DNA of 64,000 bases. Source: Pseudidiomarina terrestris (GTDB lineage Bacteria; Pseudomonadota; Gammaproteobacteria; Enterobacterales; Alteromonadaceae). Below the pieces are notes generated by a model. The model saw nothing but the letters and a program-made list of their open reading frames with translations, ran no database searches and was not told the DNA's origin. How positions within the stretch are numbered: the first letter of the stretch is position 1; every line of letters begins with the position of its first letter. The DNA lies in NCBI RefSeq assembly GCF_030466405.1, contig NZ_JAGGJF010000001.1:310001-374000 (forward strand). The letters run 5' to 3'. The position numbers were made by a program, and so were the translations under genes. Shown here piece after piece: positions 45,439 to 54,444 of the stretch.

Positions 45439-48400
45439 CTTAATTTCCGGCGGTGCCATAACAGATAGACCGCCGGCAACAACAACAATGACAGCAGCGG
45501 CGCCAGAATCATACCGCCAATCATGGGTGCTGCGATACGCTGCATGACTTCACTACCGGTGCCATGGGTCAGCATAATCGGCAACAAACCAGCAATGATA
45601 GTGATCACTGTCATCGCCTTCGGCCGCACCCGCAGTACCGCACCTTCCTCTATCGCACTATAGAGTGTTGCACGGCTACGTTGTTTACGGTCCTTCCAGG
45701 CATTGTTGAGGTAGAGCAACATCACCACCCCAAACTCCGCCGCGACCCCGGCCAGTGCAATCATACCCACCATAACTGCAATCGACAGGTTATAGTCCAG
45801 CCACCAAATGAACCACAGGCTACCGGTCAGCGCTAATGGCAGTGTGGCCATGATCAGTGCCGCTTGTTTGAACGAGCGGAAGGTCAGATACAGCAAGATC
45901 AAAATCACCGCTAAGGTCACCGGTACCACTTGCTTTAACTTCGCTTCGACGCGTTGCATCGATTCGTACTGTCCTGACCACGACAACGAGTAGCGCGGTG
46001 GCAGCTCATAATCAGCCAGCATCGGCTCGGCAGCGGCAATCACATCACCCACGGCGACATTAGGATCCACATCGATAAACACCCACCCCGTCGGCCGGGC
46101 GTTCTCACTACGGATCATCGCTGGCCCAACAGTCATCTCAACATCAGCCACCTGCTCCAAGGTCACCCAGGTACCACTGGCACTCGCAATCGGAAGCTGT
46201 TTGATAGTCTCCACATGATCCCGAAGGGCACGTGGGTAGCGCAATGTGATCGGGTAGCGTTCCGTACCTTCCACGGTCTCGGCAATTTCCGCACCGCCGA
46301 TGGCAAACCTGATAGCACGCTGAATCGCCGCTTGATTGATACCATAACGAGCTGCTTCGTCCAGCCGCGGCCGGATCTCCAGATAACGTCCTGACGCAGG
46401 CCGCTCGGCAAAGACTGAAGCGACGCCCGGCACACCGTTTAAGCGCTGCTCCAGTTCACTGCCGATCTGCTGAATCTCAGCCAGCTCAGGACCCGCAATT
46501 TTCAGTCCCAGTGGGGTTTTCAATCCCGTCGAGAGCATATCAATGCGAGTTTTTATCGGTTGTACCCAGGCGTTGGTGATGCCAGGTACCCGTACTGTAG
46601 CGTCCAGCTGCTCGATGATTTTCTGCAAGGTCATGCCTTCACGCCACTCACTTTCAGGTTTCAGCTGAATGGTGGTCTCGAGCATGGTCAGCGGCGCTGG
46701 ATCCGTCGCCGTATCGGCACGTCCGGTTTTGCCAAATACGCTCTCTACTTCCGGAACCTGTTTGATCAACCGGTCGGTGCGCTGTAGCAACTCACCGACT
46801 GCGCCGGGACTAATCCCAGGTAAGGTCGTAGGCATGTAGAGCAAATCACCTTCCTGCATGGTCGGCATAAACTCACTGCCCATTTTGCTCAGCGGATAGT
46901 AACCACTTACTGCCACTATAACTGCCACAACCACGGTCAACTTCGGCCACGCCAACACGCCATGTAATACCGGCCGGTAAATCCATATCAGACAGCGGGT
47001 TAACGGGTTACGTTGCTCGCTGATGATTTTGCCACGGACAAAGTAGCCCATCAGTACCGGTACCAGCGTAATCGCCAGTAATGCTGCTGCCGCCATAGCG
47101 AAGGTTTTGGTGTACGCCAGCGGCGCGAACAGCCGTCCTTCCTGAGCTTCCAGTGAGAACACCGGTACGAAACTCAGAGTGATAATCAGCAATGACAGGA
47201 ACAGCGCGGGACCGACTTCGACGGTAGCGTTGCGGATCAGCTGCCAATGCGTAGCGCCCTTTGGCTCCTCGCCATGTTCCTCGCGGTAGTGCTCAAGATG
47301 TTTGTGGGCGTTTTCGACCATGACGATGGCGGCATCCACCAACGCGCCAATGGCAATGGCAATACCGCCAAGACTCATGATGTTGGCGTTAATGCCAAGC
47401 GAACGCATGACAATAAAGCTCATCAATACCGCCAGTGGCAAGGTGATAATTGCCACCATCGCCGAGCGAATGTGTAACAGGAATAAGATGGTGACGAGGG
47501 CAACGAACCCCATCTCTTCCAGCAATTTGGTGGTCAGGTTATCGACCGCACGATGAATAAGCTCCGAGCGATCATAGGTGGGCACGATTTCGACCCCGGC
47601 AGGCAAGCCTTGCTGCAGACTCTTTAGTTTATCGCGCACACGTTCGATGGTGGCCAGAGCATTCTCGCCATGGCGCATGACCACGATGCCCCCGACCACT
47701 TCGCCTTCACCGTTTAGCTCAGCAATACCGCGACGGCTTTCCGGGCCGCGGCGTACCGTTGCCACGTCAGCCAAGGTGATATTGGTACCAGCAGCGCTTT
47801 GCACCGGCAACGGCAAGTTCTGTAAGTCATCCAGCGACTGAATATAACCTGTGCCGCGCACCATGTACTCAGCTTCGGCCATTTCGACAATGCCACCACC
47901 GACTTCCTGGTTAGCAGCAACGATAGTCGCCTGCACTTGTTCTAAAGTAAGGCCGTAAGTCTGCAAACGGCGAGGTTCAACCACCACCTGGTAGGCTTGC
48001 ACCATACCACCGACGGTCGCCACTTCTGACACCCCTGCAACACTTTGCAGTTCCTGCTTCAGGAACCAGTCCTGCAGGCTGGTCAGTTCGCCCAAATGAT
48101 GCTGCCCGGTGCGATCCACCAAGGCATACTGAAACACCCAGCCGACCCCACTGGCGTCAGGGCCAAGTCGCGGCGTTACGCCTTCCGGTAAACGCTCACT
48201 GGCTTGATTCAGGTACTCAAGCACCCGGCTGCGCGCCCAGTAAATATCGGTACCTTCTTCAAACAGGATATACAGATAGGAATCACCGAAAAACGAGTAG
48301 CCACGCACCTGAGTTGCACCCGGTACAGCCAGCATTAAGTTCGCCAACGGCCAGGTCACCTGCTCTTCCACCAATTGCGGTGCTTGTCCGGCATAAGGTG

Positions 48401-48551
48401 TCTTCACAATAACCTGTACATCAGATAAATCCGGGATGGCATCCAGCGGTGTGCTGGTCATCGCGCGCCAGCCGAACCAGGCAGCGAGCAGTGCAGCAAT
48501 GAGTACGAGAATGCGATTACGCAAACTCCAATCAATAATACTAGTGAGCAT
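45435..48551 (-). CDS. cusA: Heavy-metal RND efflux pump permease (CusA/CzcA-like)
   Basis: A 1038-aa metal-type RND exporter. Family features include the start [64 protein letters not shown], the TM4 helix [26 protein letters not shown] and [24 protein letters not shown], each read in part. It overlaps the upstream adaptor gene by 11 bp; I chose the ATG at 48551 with GGAGG five bases upstream. Copper/silver is likely from the adaptor's metal-binding domain, but other metals are possible. Confidence 0.92.
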   Translation of the reverse strand: MLTSIIDWSLRNRILVLIAALLAAWFGWRAMTSTPLDAIPDLSDVQVIVKTPYAGQAPQLVEEQVTWPLANLMLAVPGATQVRGYSFFGDSYLYILFEEGTDIYWARSRVLEYLNQASERLPEGVTPRLGPDASGVGWVFQYALVDRTGQHHLGELTSLQDWFLKQELQSVAGVSEVATVGGMVQAYQVVVEPRRLQTYGLTLEQVQATIVAANQEVGGGIVEMAEAEYMVRGTGYIQSLDDLQNLPLPVQSAAGTNITLADVATVRRGPESRRGIAELNGEGEVVGGIVVMRHGENALATIERVRDKLKSLQQGLPAGVEIVPTYDRSELIHRAVDNLTTKLLEEMGFVALVTILFLLHIRSAMVAIITLPLAVLMSFIVMRSLGINANIMSLGGIAIAIGALVDAAIVMVENAHKHLEHYREEHGEEPKGATHWQLIRNATVEVGPALFLSLLIITLSFVPVFSLEAQEGRLFAPLAYTKTFAMAAAALLAITLVPVLMGYFVRGKIISEQRNPLTRCLIWIYRPVLHGVLAWPKLTVVVAVIVAVSGYYPLSKMGSEFMPTMQEGDLLYMPTTLPGISPGAVGELLQRTDRLIKQVPEVESVFGKTGRADTATDPAPLTMLETTIQLKPESEWREGMTLQKIIEQLDATVRVPGITNAWVQPIKTRIDMLSTGLKTPLGLKIAGPELAEIQQIGSELEQRLNGVPGVASVFAERPASGRYLEIRPRLDEAARYGINQAAIQRAIRFAIGGAEIAETVEGTERYPITLRYPRALRDHVETIKQLPIASASGTWVTLEQVADVEMTVGPAMIRSENARPTGWVFIDVDPNVAVGDVIAAAEPMLADYELPPRYSLSWSGQYESMQRVEAKLKQVVPVTLAVILILLYLTFRSFKQAALIMATLPLALTGSLWFIWWLDYNLSIAVMVGMIALAGVAAEFGVVMLLYLNNAWKDRKQRSRATLYSAIEEGAVLRVRPKAMTVITIIAGLLPIMLTHGTGSEVMQRIAAPMIGGMILAPLLSLLLLPAVYLLWHRRKLS

Positions 48552-49809
48552 GGCCGCCTCCACTGCTACCTTGCAGGCGACTACCTTTCAGGCTGGCTTC
48601 AGAATCAAGCAGGAACTGGCCTGAGGTGACCACGCGCTCGCCGGCACTTAAACCATGCATAATCTCGGCTTCATCATTCACAATTAAACCTACGTGCACA
48701 TCACGCTGCTCAAAGGTCTGGTCGTCCGTCTGGACGATCACCCGGTTGTTGGTTCCGGTCATAATTAACGCGCTGACAGGCACCGCCAACACATCGCGCT
48801 TAGGCCCGCCATAAAGCTCCACTTGCGCCTGCATACCCACGTGCATACTGCCTGCATCAACATCCTGCGGTAGCTTTATACGCACGCGCTGCGTTTTCGC
48901 AACAGGGTCCAGTTCCGGATAAATATAATCGATTTCTGTTTCGTAGGCATTGAGGCCAGCGGCTGGCAAGGTCACATCCACCGGCGCCTGTGGCCGCATC
49001 CAGTCGGCGTAACGCTCAGGCACGTCAGCAATTAACCAGACATTGTTGGCACCGGTCACTGTCATCAGCTCAACGCCAGGCTCGACATACATGCCCTCAG
49101 CAACATTGAGCGCTGTCACCACCCCGGCATGCTTAGCAAACACAGGGACGCGGTAAAGGATCTCACCCGTTTGCTCCAGTGTCTTCACCTGCTCAGCGGT
49201 CAGCCCAAGCAGCTCCAGACGCAAGCGACCATCGCGGATCAGGCGCTGCTTTTGCTGCGCAGATAAGCCATTAATGGTATCCAGAGTTTGCAGAAAGTCT
49301 TGTTGCGCGATGACCAGTTCTTTGCTGTAAATACTGTAAAGTGGGTCGCCAACCTGCACTTGCGTGCCCTCACTACGAACGAAGAGTTCTTCCAGCCAGC
49401 CGGATGCCCGCGTGTGGCTATGCCAACGCGCATTGTCATTCCACTCGACGGTAGCCAGGGTCGGCAGATAGCGCCAAAGCGTTGTTTCTGCAACAGTCGC
49501 GGTGGTGATGCCCAGGTTTTGCTGCATCTGCCCGCTCACCTGCACCACAATCTCATCCACCTGAACCTGTGGCTCAAGATCCATGCCGCAAATCGGACAG
49601 GTACCTGGTTCATCGCGCACAATGTGGCTGTGCATCGGGCACACGTATTCGATCGCATCTTCATCGTTCAGCTGTTGCTCAGCGGGGGTTGGCGCGGTTA
49701 AATCCTGCTGTTGTTGATGCTCAGAATGATCGCTATGATCTTGTGCCGCAACGGCAGAAACCATAAGAATCACGGCAATGACAGCCACTAGAAAACGTTG
49801 TAAAAACAT
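48541..49809 (-). CDS. cusB: Metal efflux RND adaptor (CusB-like) with heavy-metal-binding domain
   Basis: A 422-aa periplasmic adaptor. A signal peptide (about 1-22) precedes a His-rich stretch ([12 protein letters not shown]) and a small metal-binding domain [23 protein letters not shown] read in part, with two CxxM/CxxC clusters. The adaptor core has [40 protein letters not shown] halves, and it ends GGGHAH. The domain is common in Cu/Ag adaptors. It hands metal to the CusA-like pump encoded next. The small Cys/His-rich gene lies 36 bp upstream. Confidence 0.92.
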   Translation of the reverse strand: MFLQRFLVAVIAVILMVSAVAAQDHSDHSEHQQQQDLTAPTPAEQQLNDEDAIEYVCPMHSHIVRDEPGTCPICGMDLEPQVQVDEIVVQVSGQMQQNLGITTATVAETTLWRYLPTLATVEWNDNARWHSHTRASGWLEELFVRSEGTQVQVGDPLYSIYSKELVIAQQDFLQTLDTINGLSAQQKQRLIRDGRLRLELLGLTAEQVKTLEQTGEILYRVPVFAKHAGVVTALNVAEGMYVEPGVELMTVTGANNVWLIADVPERYADWMRPQAPVDVTLPAAGLNAYETEIDYIYPELDPVAKTQRVRIKLPQDVDAGSMHVGMQAQVELYGGPKRDVLAVPVSALIMTGTNNRVIVQTDDQTFEQRDVHVGLIVNDEAEIMHGLSAGERVVTSGQFLLDSEASLKGSRLQGSSGGGHAH

Positions 49810-49845
49810 AACTTACTCCTGCAATAAAAACTGAAAAAGGTTTAA

Positions 49846-50220
49846 TCAGCTGTTTGCAGGCATTGGGGGACGATCGTGACGATCCTGACGGGTTAATAAA
49901 TGACGTGAAGGGAGTAGCCACTGTCCTTGCTCACTGGCAGGTGCGGCTGAAGTAAAACTTGGCAGCAGCGCTAAGGCGCTGGCGCCACAATGGTGCTGGC
50001 AATCGCCACAGCTACCATCGCAATCCATTTGCGCGGCAAAAGACGCAGCTTGCGCCTTTACCGATTCATCACAGCAGGCATGATCCGCCGCCATGTCAGC
50101 ATGATGGCTGACCACAGTCTCACTCGCGACATCCCCGAAAGACGCGGACGCAGCAGCAACTGGCGCCGCGAGCGGCACCAGAAGTAATGAGACAATAATC
50201 AACCAAAGAAATGCTTTCAT
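49846..50220 (-). CDS. Small exported Cys/His-rich protein, CopL-like leader
   Basis: A 124-aa protein with a signal peptide (cleavage near residue 23, AAA) and a mature part crowded with metal ligands: SHHADMAADHACCDES, DCDGSCGDCQHHCGAS. This pattern is seen in small proteins that lead copper-resistance operons (CopL-like). It lies directly upstream of cusB-cusA on the same strand, 36 bp away. A role in binding or sensing copper in the periplasm is inferred; no family search was possible. Confidence 0.7.
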   Translation of the reverse strand: MKAFLWLIIVSLLLVPLAAPVAAASASFGDVASETVVSHHADMAADHACCDESVKAQAASFAAQMDCDGSCGDCQHHCGASALALLPSFTSAAPASEQGQWLLPSRHLLTRQDRHDRPPMPANS

Positions 50221-50241
50221 GGCGACAGTCTAACCTATTCC

Positions 50242-52317
50242 TTACCAGATAGTCACGCGTTCTTCTGGCGGCAAGTACAGATCATCACCTGGCTTGACGT
50301 CAAAAGCTTCGTAAAATGCTGGTACATTCACAACTGTTCCGTTCACACGGTAATACGCTGGTGAATGCGGGTCGCTCAACACCTGGTTGCGCGTGTATTC
50401 ATCACGTTGCTTGGTCTGCCAGACTTGCGCCCAGCCCAGGAATACGCGTTGCTCACCCGTGAAACCATCAAGTACTGGCGAAGGTTCGCCATTCAGTGAG
50501 TCGACATAGGCACGGTAACCAATGGTTAAACCGGCTAAGTCACCGATGTTTTCGCCAAGGGTTAACTCACCATTAACGAAGACATTCTCAAGTGGCTCAT
50601 AAGTACCGTATTGTGCCGCTAATTGCGCACCGCGCTCATCAAAAGCTGCACGGTCAGCATCGGTCCACCAGCTTTGCAGGTTGCCGTCGCCATCGTATTT
50701 TGAACCCTGATCATCGAAACCATGACCGATCTCGTGACCGATAACGGCACCAATACCACCATAGTTCACTGCATCTTCAGCATTCATATCGAAGAATGGC
50801 GGCTGCAAGATGCCCGCCGGGAACACGATCTCGTTACGTACCGGGCTGTAGTAGGCATTTACCGTCTGCGGCGTCATCCCCCAATCTTCAGCTTTTACCG
50901 GCTCACCGATTTTGCTGATGTTTTCCTGATAGTCAAATTCAGCAGAGCGCTTGTAGTTACCTACCAGATCATCTTCCGCTACGACCAACGCTGAATAATC
51001 GCGCCATTCGCTTGGATAACCGATATAAGGAGTGAACTTGCTCAATTTCTCCAAGGCTTTTTGCTTAGTTTCTTCGCTCATCCACTCGAGTTCTTTAATG
51101 GATTCGCCATAAGCTTTGATCAAGTTATCGACCAGAGTCTCCATCCGATCTTTCGCTTCGGGTGGGAAATACTCGGCAACGTACAACTGACCAAGAACTT
51201 CACCTAAGGCGCTATCAGCGGCATCAACACCACGCTTCCAGCGAGGCTCCTGCTCCGGCGTACCACGCAGAACTTTACCGTAGAACGCGAACTGGCGGTC
51301 GTTGATCTCTTCACTTAATGCATTGGCAAAATTGCTGACCAGACGCAAGCTCATGTAGTGCTGCCAGGTATCCAGCGGTACATTTTCGAACATGCCACCG
51401 AAGTCTTCGAAGTACGAAGGTTGACGAACTACAGCTTCCTGCACCGTTGCAATACCAGCGGCCTCGGTGTAAGCGCCCAGGTTAAATGCACCCAGCAACT
51501 CCTGCACTTCTTCCATGGTCTTTTTGTTGTAGGTCTTATCAGCATTACGGCTCTCGACCCGGCTCCATTGTACTTCGGCCAATTTGGTTTCAAGCTCAAG
51601 CACCTTTTCAGCTGCTGTTGTTGCTGTCTCCGCGTCGTAGCCAACCAGAGTCAGCATGTCGCCGATGTAGGACTGGTAGGCATCCCGAATTTCGACAAAC
51701 TTCTCTTCGTCTTTCAGATAGTAATCACGGTCCGGTAAACCCAAACCGGCTTGCGACATGTACATGGTATTCACATCAGGATTTTTCGCATCAGCGTAGA
51801 CATAAAAACCAAAGGGTGAACTCACACCCAGACGTGCGAGTTGTGCAAACTGGGCAGCCACCTGATCATGGTTCTGCAACTTGCTGATCGCTTCTAAGTC
51901 ACCAGCAATGGGCTGATAGCTCAGGTTATTGAGACGCTCGACGTCCATAAAGCTATTGAAGAAGTCACCGATTTTGTCAGCGTTGGAGCCTGGCTCTGGT
52001 GAACTGGCCGCAGCGGTTTCAATGATCTTACGCAGGCGTTCCTGGTTTTCGTCACGCAGTTCGTTGAATGAGCCCACCCGTGACCGGTCCGCAGGAATTT
52101 CGGTTCTCTCAACCCAGCCGCCATTGACATAGGTAAACAGGTCGTCTTGTGGGCGAACTTCAGTGTTGAAGTCGTTCATGTCCAAACCTGAGCTTAACTG
52201 CTGCTGTACTTGCTCAGCAGCTTGCTCGTTCGCAGTTTCGGTTTGGTTTTGCGGCGAACATGCTGCAACACCAAGGGCCAGGGCCACACTTAGGGCCAAA
52301 GTACTCACTTTACGCAT
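50242..52317 (-). CDS. M13-family metallopeptidase lipoprotein (PepO/neprilysin-like)
   Basis: A 691-aa zinc endopeptidase. The lipobox VAAC places the acylated Cys at residue 20. The M13 zinc site is AVIGHEIGHGFDDQGSKYD (HExxH), the downstream Glu ligand is in TLGENIGDLAGLTIGY, and VNAYYSPVRNEIVFPAGILQ is the substrate-site NAYY motif. The C-terminus DLYLPPEERVTIW is typical. I chose ATG 52317, where the signal begins MRKVSTLALSVALAL. It probably acts on oligopeptides in the periplasm, fitting a protein-degrading lifestyle. Confidence 0.95.
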   Translation of the reverse strand: MRKVSTLALSVALALGVAACSPQNQTETANEQAAEQVQQQLSSGLDMNDFNTEVRPQDDLFTYVNGGWVERTEIPADRSRVGSFNELRDENQERLRKIIETAAASSPEPGSNADKIGDFFNSFMDVERLNNLSYQPIAGDLEAISKLQNHDQVAAQFAQLARLGVSSPFGFYVYADAKNPDVNTMYMSQAGLGLPDRDYYLKDEEKFVEIRDAYQSYIGDMLTLVGYDAETATTAAEKVLELETKLAEVQWSRVESRNADKTYNKKTMEEVQELLGAFNLGAYTEAAGIATVQEAVVRQPSYFEDFGGMFENVPLDTWQHYMSLRLVSNFANALSEEINDRQFAFYGKVLRGTPEQEPRWKRGVDAADSALGEVLGQLYVAEYFPPEAKDRMETLVDNLIKAYGESIKELEWMSEETKQKALEKLSKFTPYIGYPSEWRDYSALVVAEDDLVGNYKRSAEFDYQENISKIGEPVKAEDWGMTPQTVNAYYSPVRNEIVFPAGILQPPFFDMNAEDAVNYGGIGAVIGHEIGHGFDDQGSKYDGDGNLQSWWTDADRAAFDERGAQLAAQYGTYEPLENVFVNGELTLGENIGDLAGLTIGYRAYVDSLNGEPSPVLDGFTGEQRVFLGWAQVWQTKQRDEYTRNQVLSDPHSPAYYRVNGTVVNVPAFYEAFDVKPGDDLYLPPEERVTIW

Positions 52318-52426
52318 AACTTCCTCATAAAATTCAGGAGCGTTTTTGGCCATTCGATAGCAGTTAGGGAAATACTTCCAGCCCAATCTAATCACTGATC
52401 TCGAATGGCCAGTAACGGCTTCGTTG

Positions 52427-52711
52427 TTAATGTCCTATCACGTCGTCGGTGAATAGGTAGTCTTTCAATTGTTCATCAAACTTCTTGTCACGGCGACGAA
52501 TCCATTCCAGGGTCATGGCCGCATGTTCTTTCTCTTCATCACGATTGTGAATCAGTATTTTCTTGAGCTCATCATCTTTGCAGACGTCAATGCGTTGGTT
52601 GTACCAATCCACAGCTTCCAGCTCTTCCATGAGGGAAATCAGGGCACGGTGCATGTCACGGGTTTCGTCCGAAAGTAACTCGTAGGGTTCATGATAACCT
52701 TCATTCGCCAT
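52427..52711 (-). CDS. EncFtn-like ferritin-family protein
   Basis: A 94-aa protein of two helices joined by a loop, the half-ferritin plan of encapsulated ferritins (EncFtn). MHRALISLMEELEAVDWYNQRIDVC and HNRDEEKEHAAMTLEWIRRRD, read in part, closely follow those proteins. Glu32, Glu62 and His63 are candidates for the iron ligands. It ends DYLFTDDVIGH, without the C-terminal targeting peptide that directs EncFtn into encapsulin shells, and no encapsulin gene is near. It may be a free iron-oxidising or iron-binding protein. Confidence 0.85.
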   Translation of the reverse strand: MANEGYHEPYELLSDETRDMHRALISLMEELEAVDWYNQRIDVCKDDELKKILIHNRDEEKEHAAMTLEWIRRRDKKFDEQLKDYLFTDDVIGH

Positions 52712-52835
52712 AACTCGCTCCTTTTCTTTTGTTAAAAAGTCTTTCTGCGAAGCACCTCTTTACCTTACGGGATGCGCCGCAGCTATACAACTGGAATGCT
52801 ATGGTATGTATCTTGAAATGATCAGTTTTGGTCGC

Positions 52836-52876
52836 AAAAAAAACACCGCGGTGGCTGAGCCATCGCGGTGTTTTGT
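52836..52876 (-). terminator. Rho-independent terminator after lpdA
   Basis: On the minus strand AACACCGCGATGGC pairs with GCCACCGCGGTGTT (one mismatch) across a 3-nt loop and is followed by eight T. It ends the pyruvate dehydrogenase operon, about 49 bp beyond the lpdA stop. Confidence 0.88.
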
Positions 52877-52924
52877 TCGAAGTGTCGTGATGTACGAGAA
52901 TTAGACCCGTACCAGAACTACGGC

Positions 52925-54355
52925 CTACTTCTTCTTCTTCGCTTTTTTGTTTGGCAGGTCGGTGATTGAGCCTTCAAACACTTCCGCCGCCAGTCCTACA
53001 GATTCGTGCAGGGTTGGGTGAGCATGGACAGTAAGCGCGATGTCTTCTGCGTCACAGCCCATTTCGATAGCGAGACAGATTTCGCCCATCAATTCACCAC
53101 CGTTGCTACCTACCACAGCGCCACCGATGATGCGGTTGTTCTTGTCGAACATCAACTTGGTCATGCCGTCTGTTGCGCCTTGTGCGATGGCTCGACCAGA
53201 AGCTGACCACGGGAATACCGCTGTATCGTACTCAATACCTTGCTCTTTAGCTTCTTTCTCGGTCAGACCCGCCCACGCAACTTCTGGATCCGTGTACGCA
53301 ATCGATGGAATCACTTTCGGATCGAAGTAGTGTTTCTTGCCAGAAATAACTTCCGCAGCAACGTGACCTTCGTGAACAGCTTTGTGCGCCAGCATCGGTT
53401 GGCCAATCAAATCGCCAATCGCAAATATATTCTTCACGTTGGTACGCATTTGCTTGTCGACTTCGATGAAACCACGGTCAGTCACTTTCACACCAGCTTT
53501 ATCGGCAGCAATCTTCTTGCCGTTTGGCGCACGGCCCACAGCAACCAGAACTGCATCATATTTAACTGGCTTGTCAGGTGCGTTATCGCCTTCAAAGGTG
53601 ACGTGAATACCGTCTTTTTTGGCTTCCACTTTAGCAGCTTTGGTGTTCAACATGATGTTGTCGAACTTGCTCTTCATTGACTTAGTGAAAGGCTTGATGA
53701 TGTCTTTGTCTGCTGGCGGGATCAGCTGTTCGGTCATTTCGACCACGTCGATTTTCGAACCTAAAGCGCTGTACACACAGCCCATTTCCAGACCGATAAT
53801 ACCACCGCCAAGAACCAGCATGCGATCAGGAATGAAGCGCAGCTCAAGTGCCGCTGTCGAGTCCCAGACACGCTCGTCGTCATGAGGTACGAAAGGCAGT
53901 TTGATCGATTGTGAACCGGTCGCAATAATGGCATGCTCGAAGTTAACAACAGTTTCATTACCATCGTCATCTTTTACTTTCAGCTGCTTATCGCTGGCGA
54001 ACTCGCCGTTACCCGTAACGACCTTCACTTTACGCATTTTGGACATTTGCCCAAGACCGCCAGTCAACTGACCGACAACTTTCTCTTTGTGCTTACGGAT
54101 TTTGTCGAGGTCGATTTTAGGCTCGCCAAACTCAACGCCCTCAGCGTCCATGTGTTTCGCGTCTTCAATATGCTTAGCAAGGTGCAGCAAGGCTTTGGAT
54201 GGGATACAACCCACGTTCAGACAGACCCCACCAAGGGTGCTGTAACGCTCAACAAGTACAGTATCTAAACCTAAATCAGCAGCACGGAATGCAGCTGAGT
54301 AACCACCGGGGCCTGCACCGAGTACGACCACTTGGGCATTAATTTCTTTGCTCAT
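52925..54355 (-). CDS. lpdA: Dihydrolipoyl dehydrogenase (E3)
   Basis: FAD enzyme that reoxidises the lipoyl groups of pyruvate and 2-oxoglutarate dehydrogenases with NAD. It has 476 aa. The redox-active pair is in GGVCLNVGCIPSKALLH (CxxxxC), FAD binding is in VVVLGAGPGGYSAAFRAADLG, NAD binding in MLVLGGGIIGLEMGCVYSALG, and the His-Glu proton relay in HAHPTLHESVGLAAEVFEG. The C-terminus is Lys-rich (KKAKKKK). It is the last gene of the pdhR-aceE-aceF-lpdA operon, 89 bp after aceF, followed by a strong terminator. Confidence 0.97.
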   Translation of the reverse strand: MSKEINAQVVVLGAGPGGYSAAFRAADLGLDTVLVERYSTLGGVCLNVGCIPSKALLHLAKHIEDAKHMDAEGVEFGEPKIDLDKIRKHKEKVVGQLTGGLGQMSKMRKVKVVTGNGEFASDKQLKVKDDDGNETVVNFEHAIIATGSQSIKLPFVPHDDERVWDSTAALELRFIPDRMLVLGGGIIGLEMGCVYSALGSKIDVVEMTEQLIPPADKDIIKPFTKSMKSKFDNIMLNTKAAKVEAKKDGIHVTFEGDNAPDKPVKYDAVLVAVGRAPNGKKIAADKAGVKVTDRGFIEVDKQMRTNVKNIFAIGDLIGQPMLAHKAVHEGHVAAEVISGKKHYFDPKVIPSIAYTDPEVAWAGLTEKEAKEQGIEYDTAVFPWSASGRAIAQGATDGMTKLMFDKNNRIIGGAVVGSNGGELMGEICLAIEMGCDAEDIALTVHAHPTLHESVGLAAEVFEGSITDLPNKKAKKKK

Positions 54356-54444
54356 GACGACCTCTTACTTTCGTAGAATTTCGTTGAATTCGGTTAACTT
54401 TCGCGCGGGGCGCATTATAGCAGCCCCGCCACGATTTGTTTAAT

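Noticed and set aside
31679..52711. An encapsulin nanocompartment system formed by DyP and EncFtn
   Set aside because: The two cargo-like genes are 20 kb apart, lack targeting tails, and no encapsulin shell gene is in the window.
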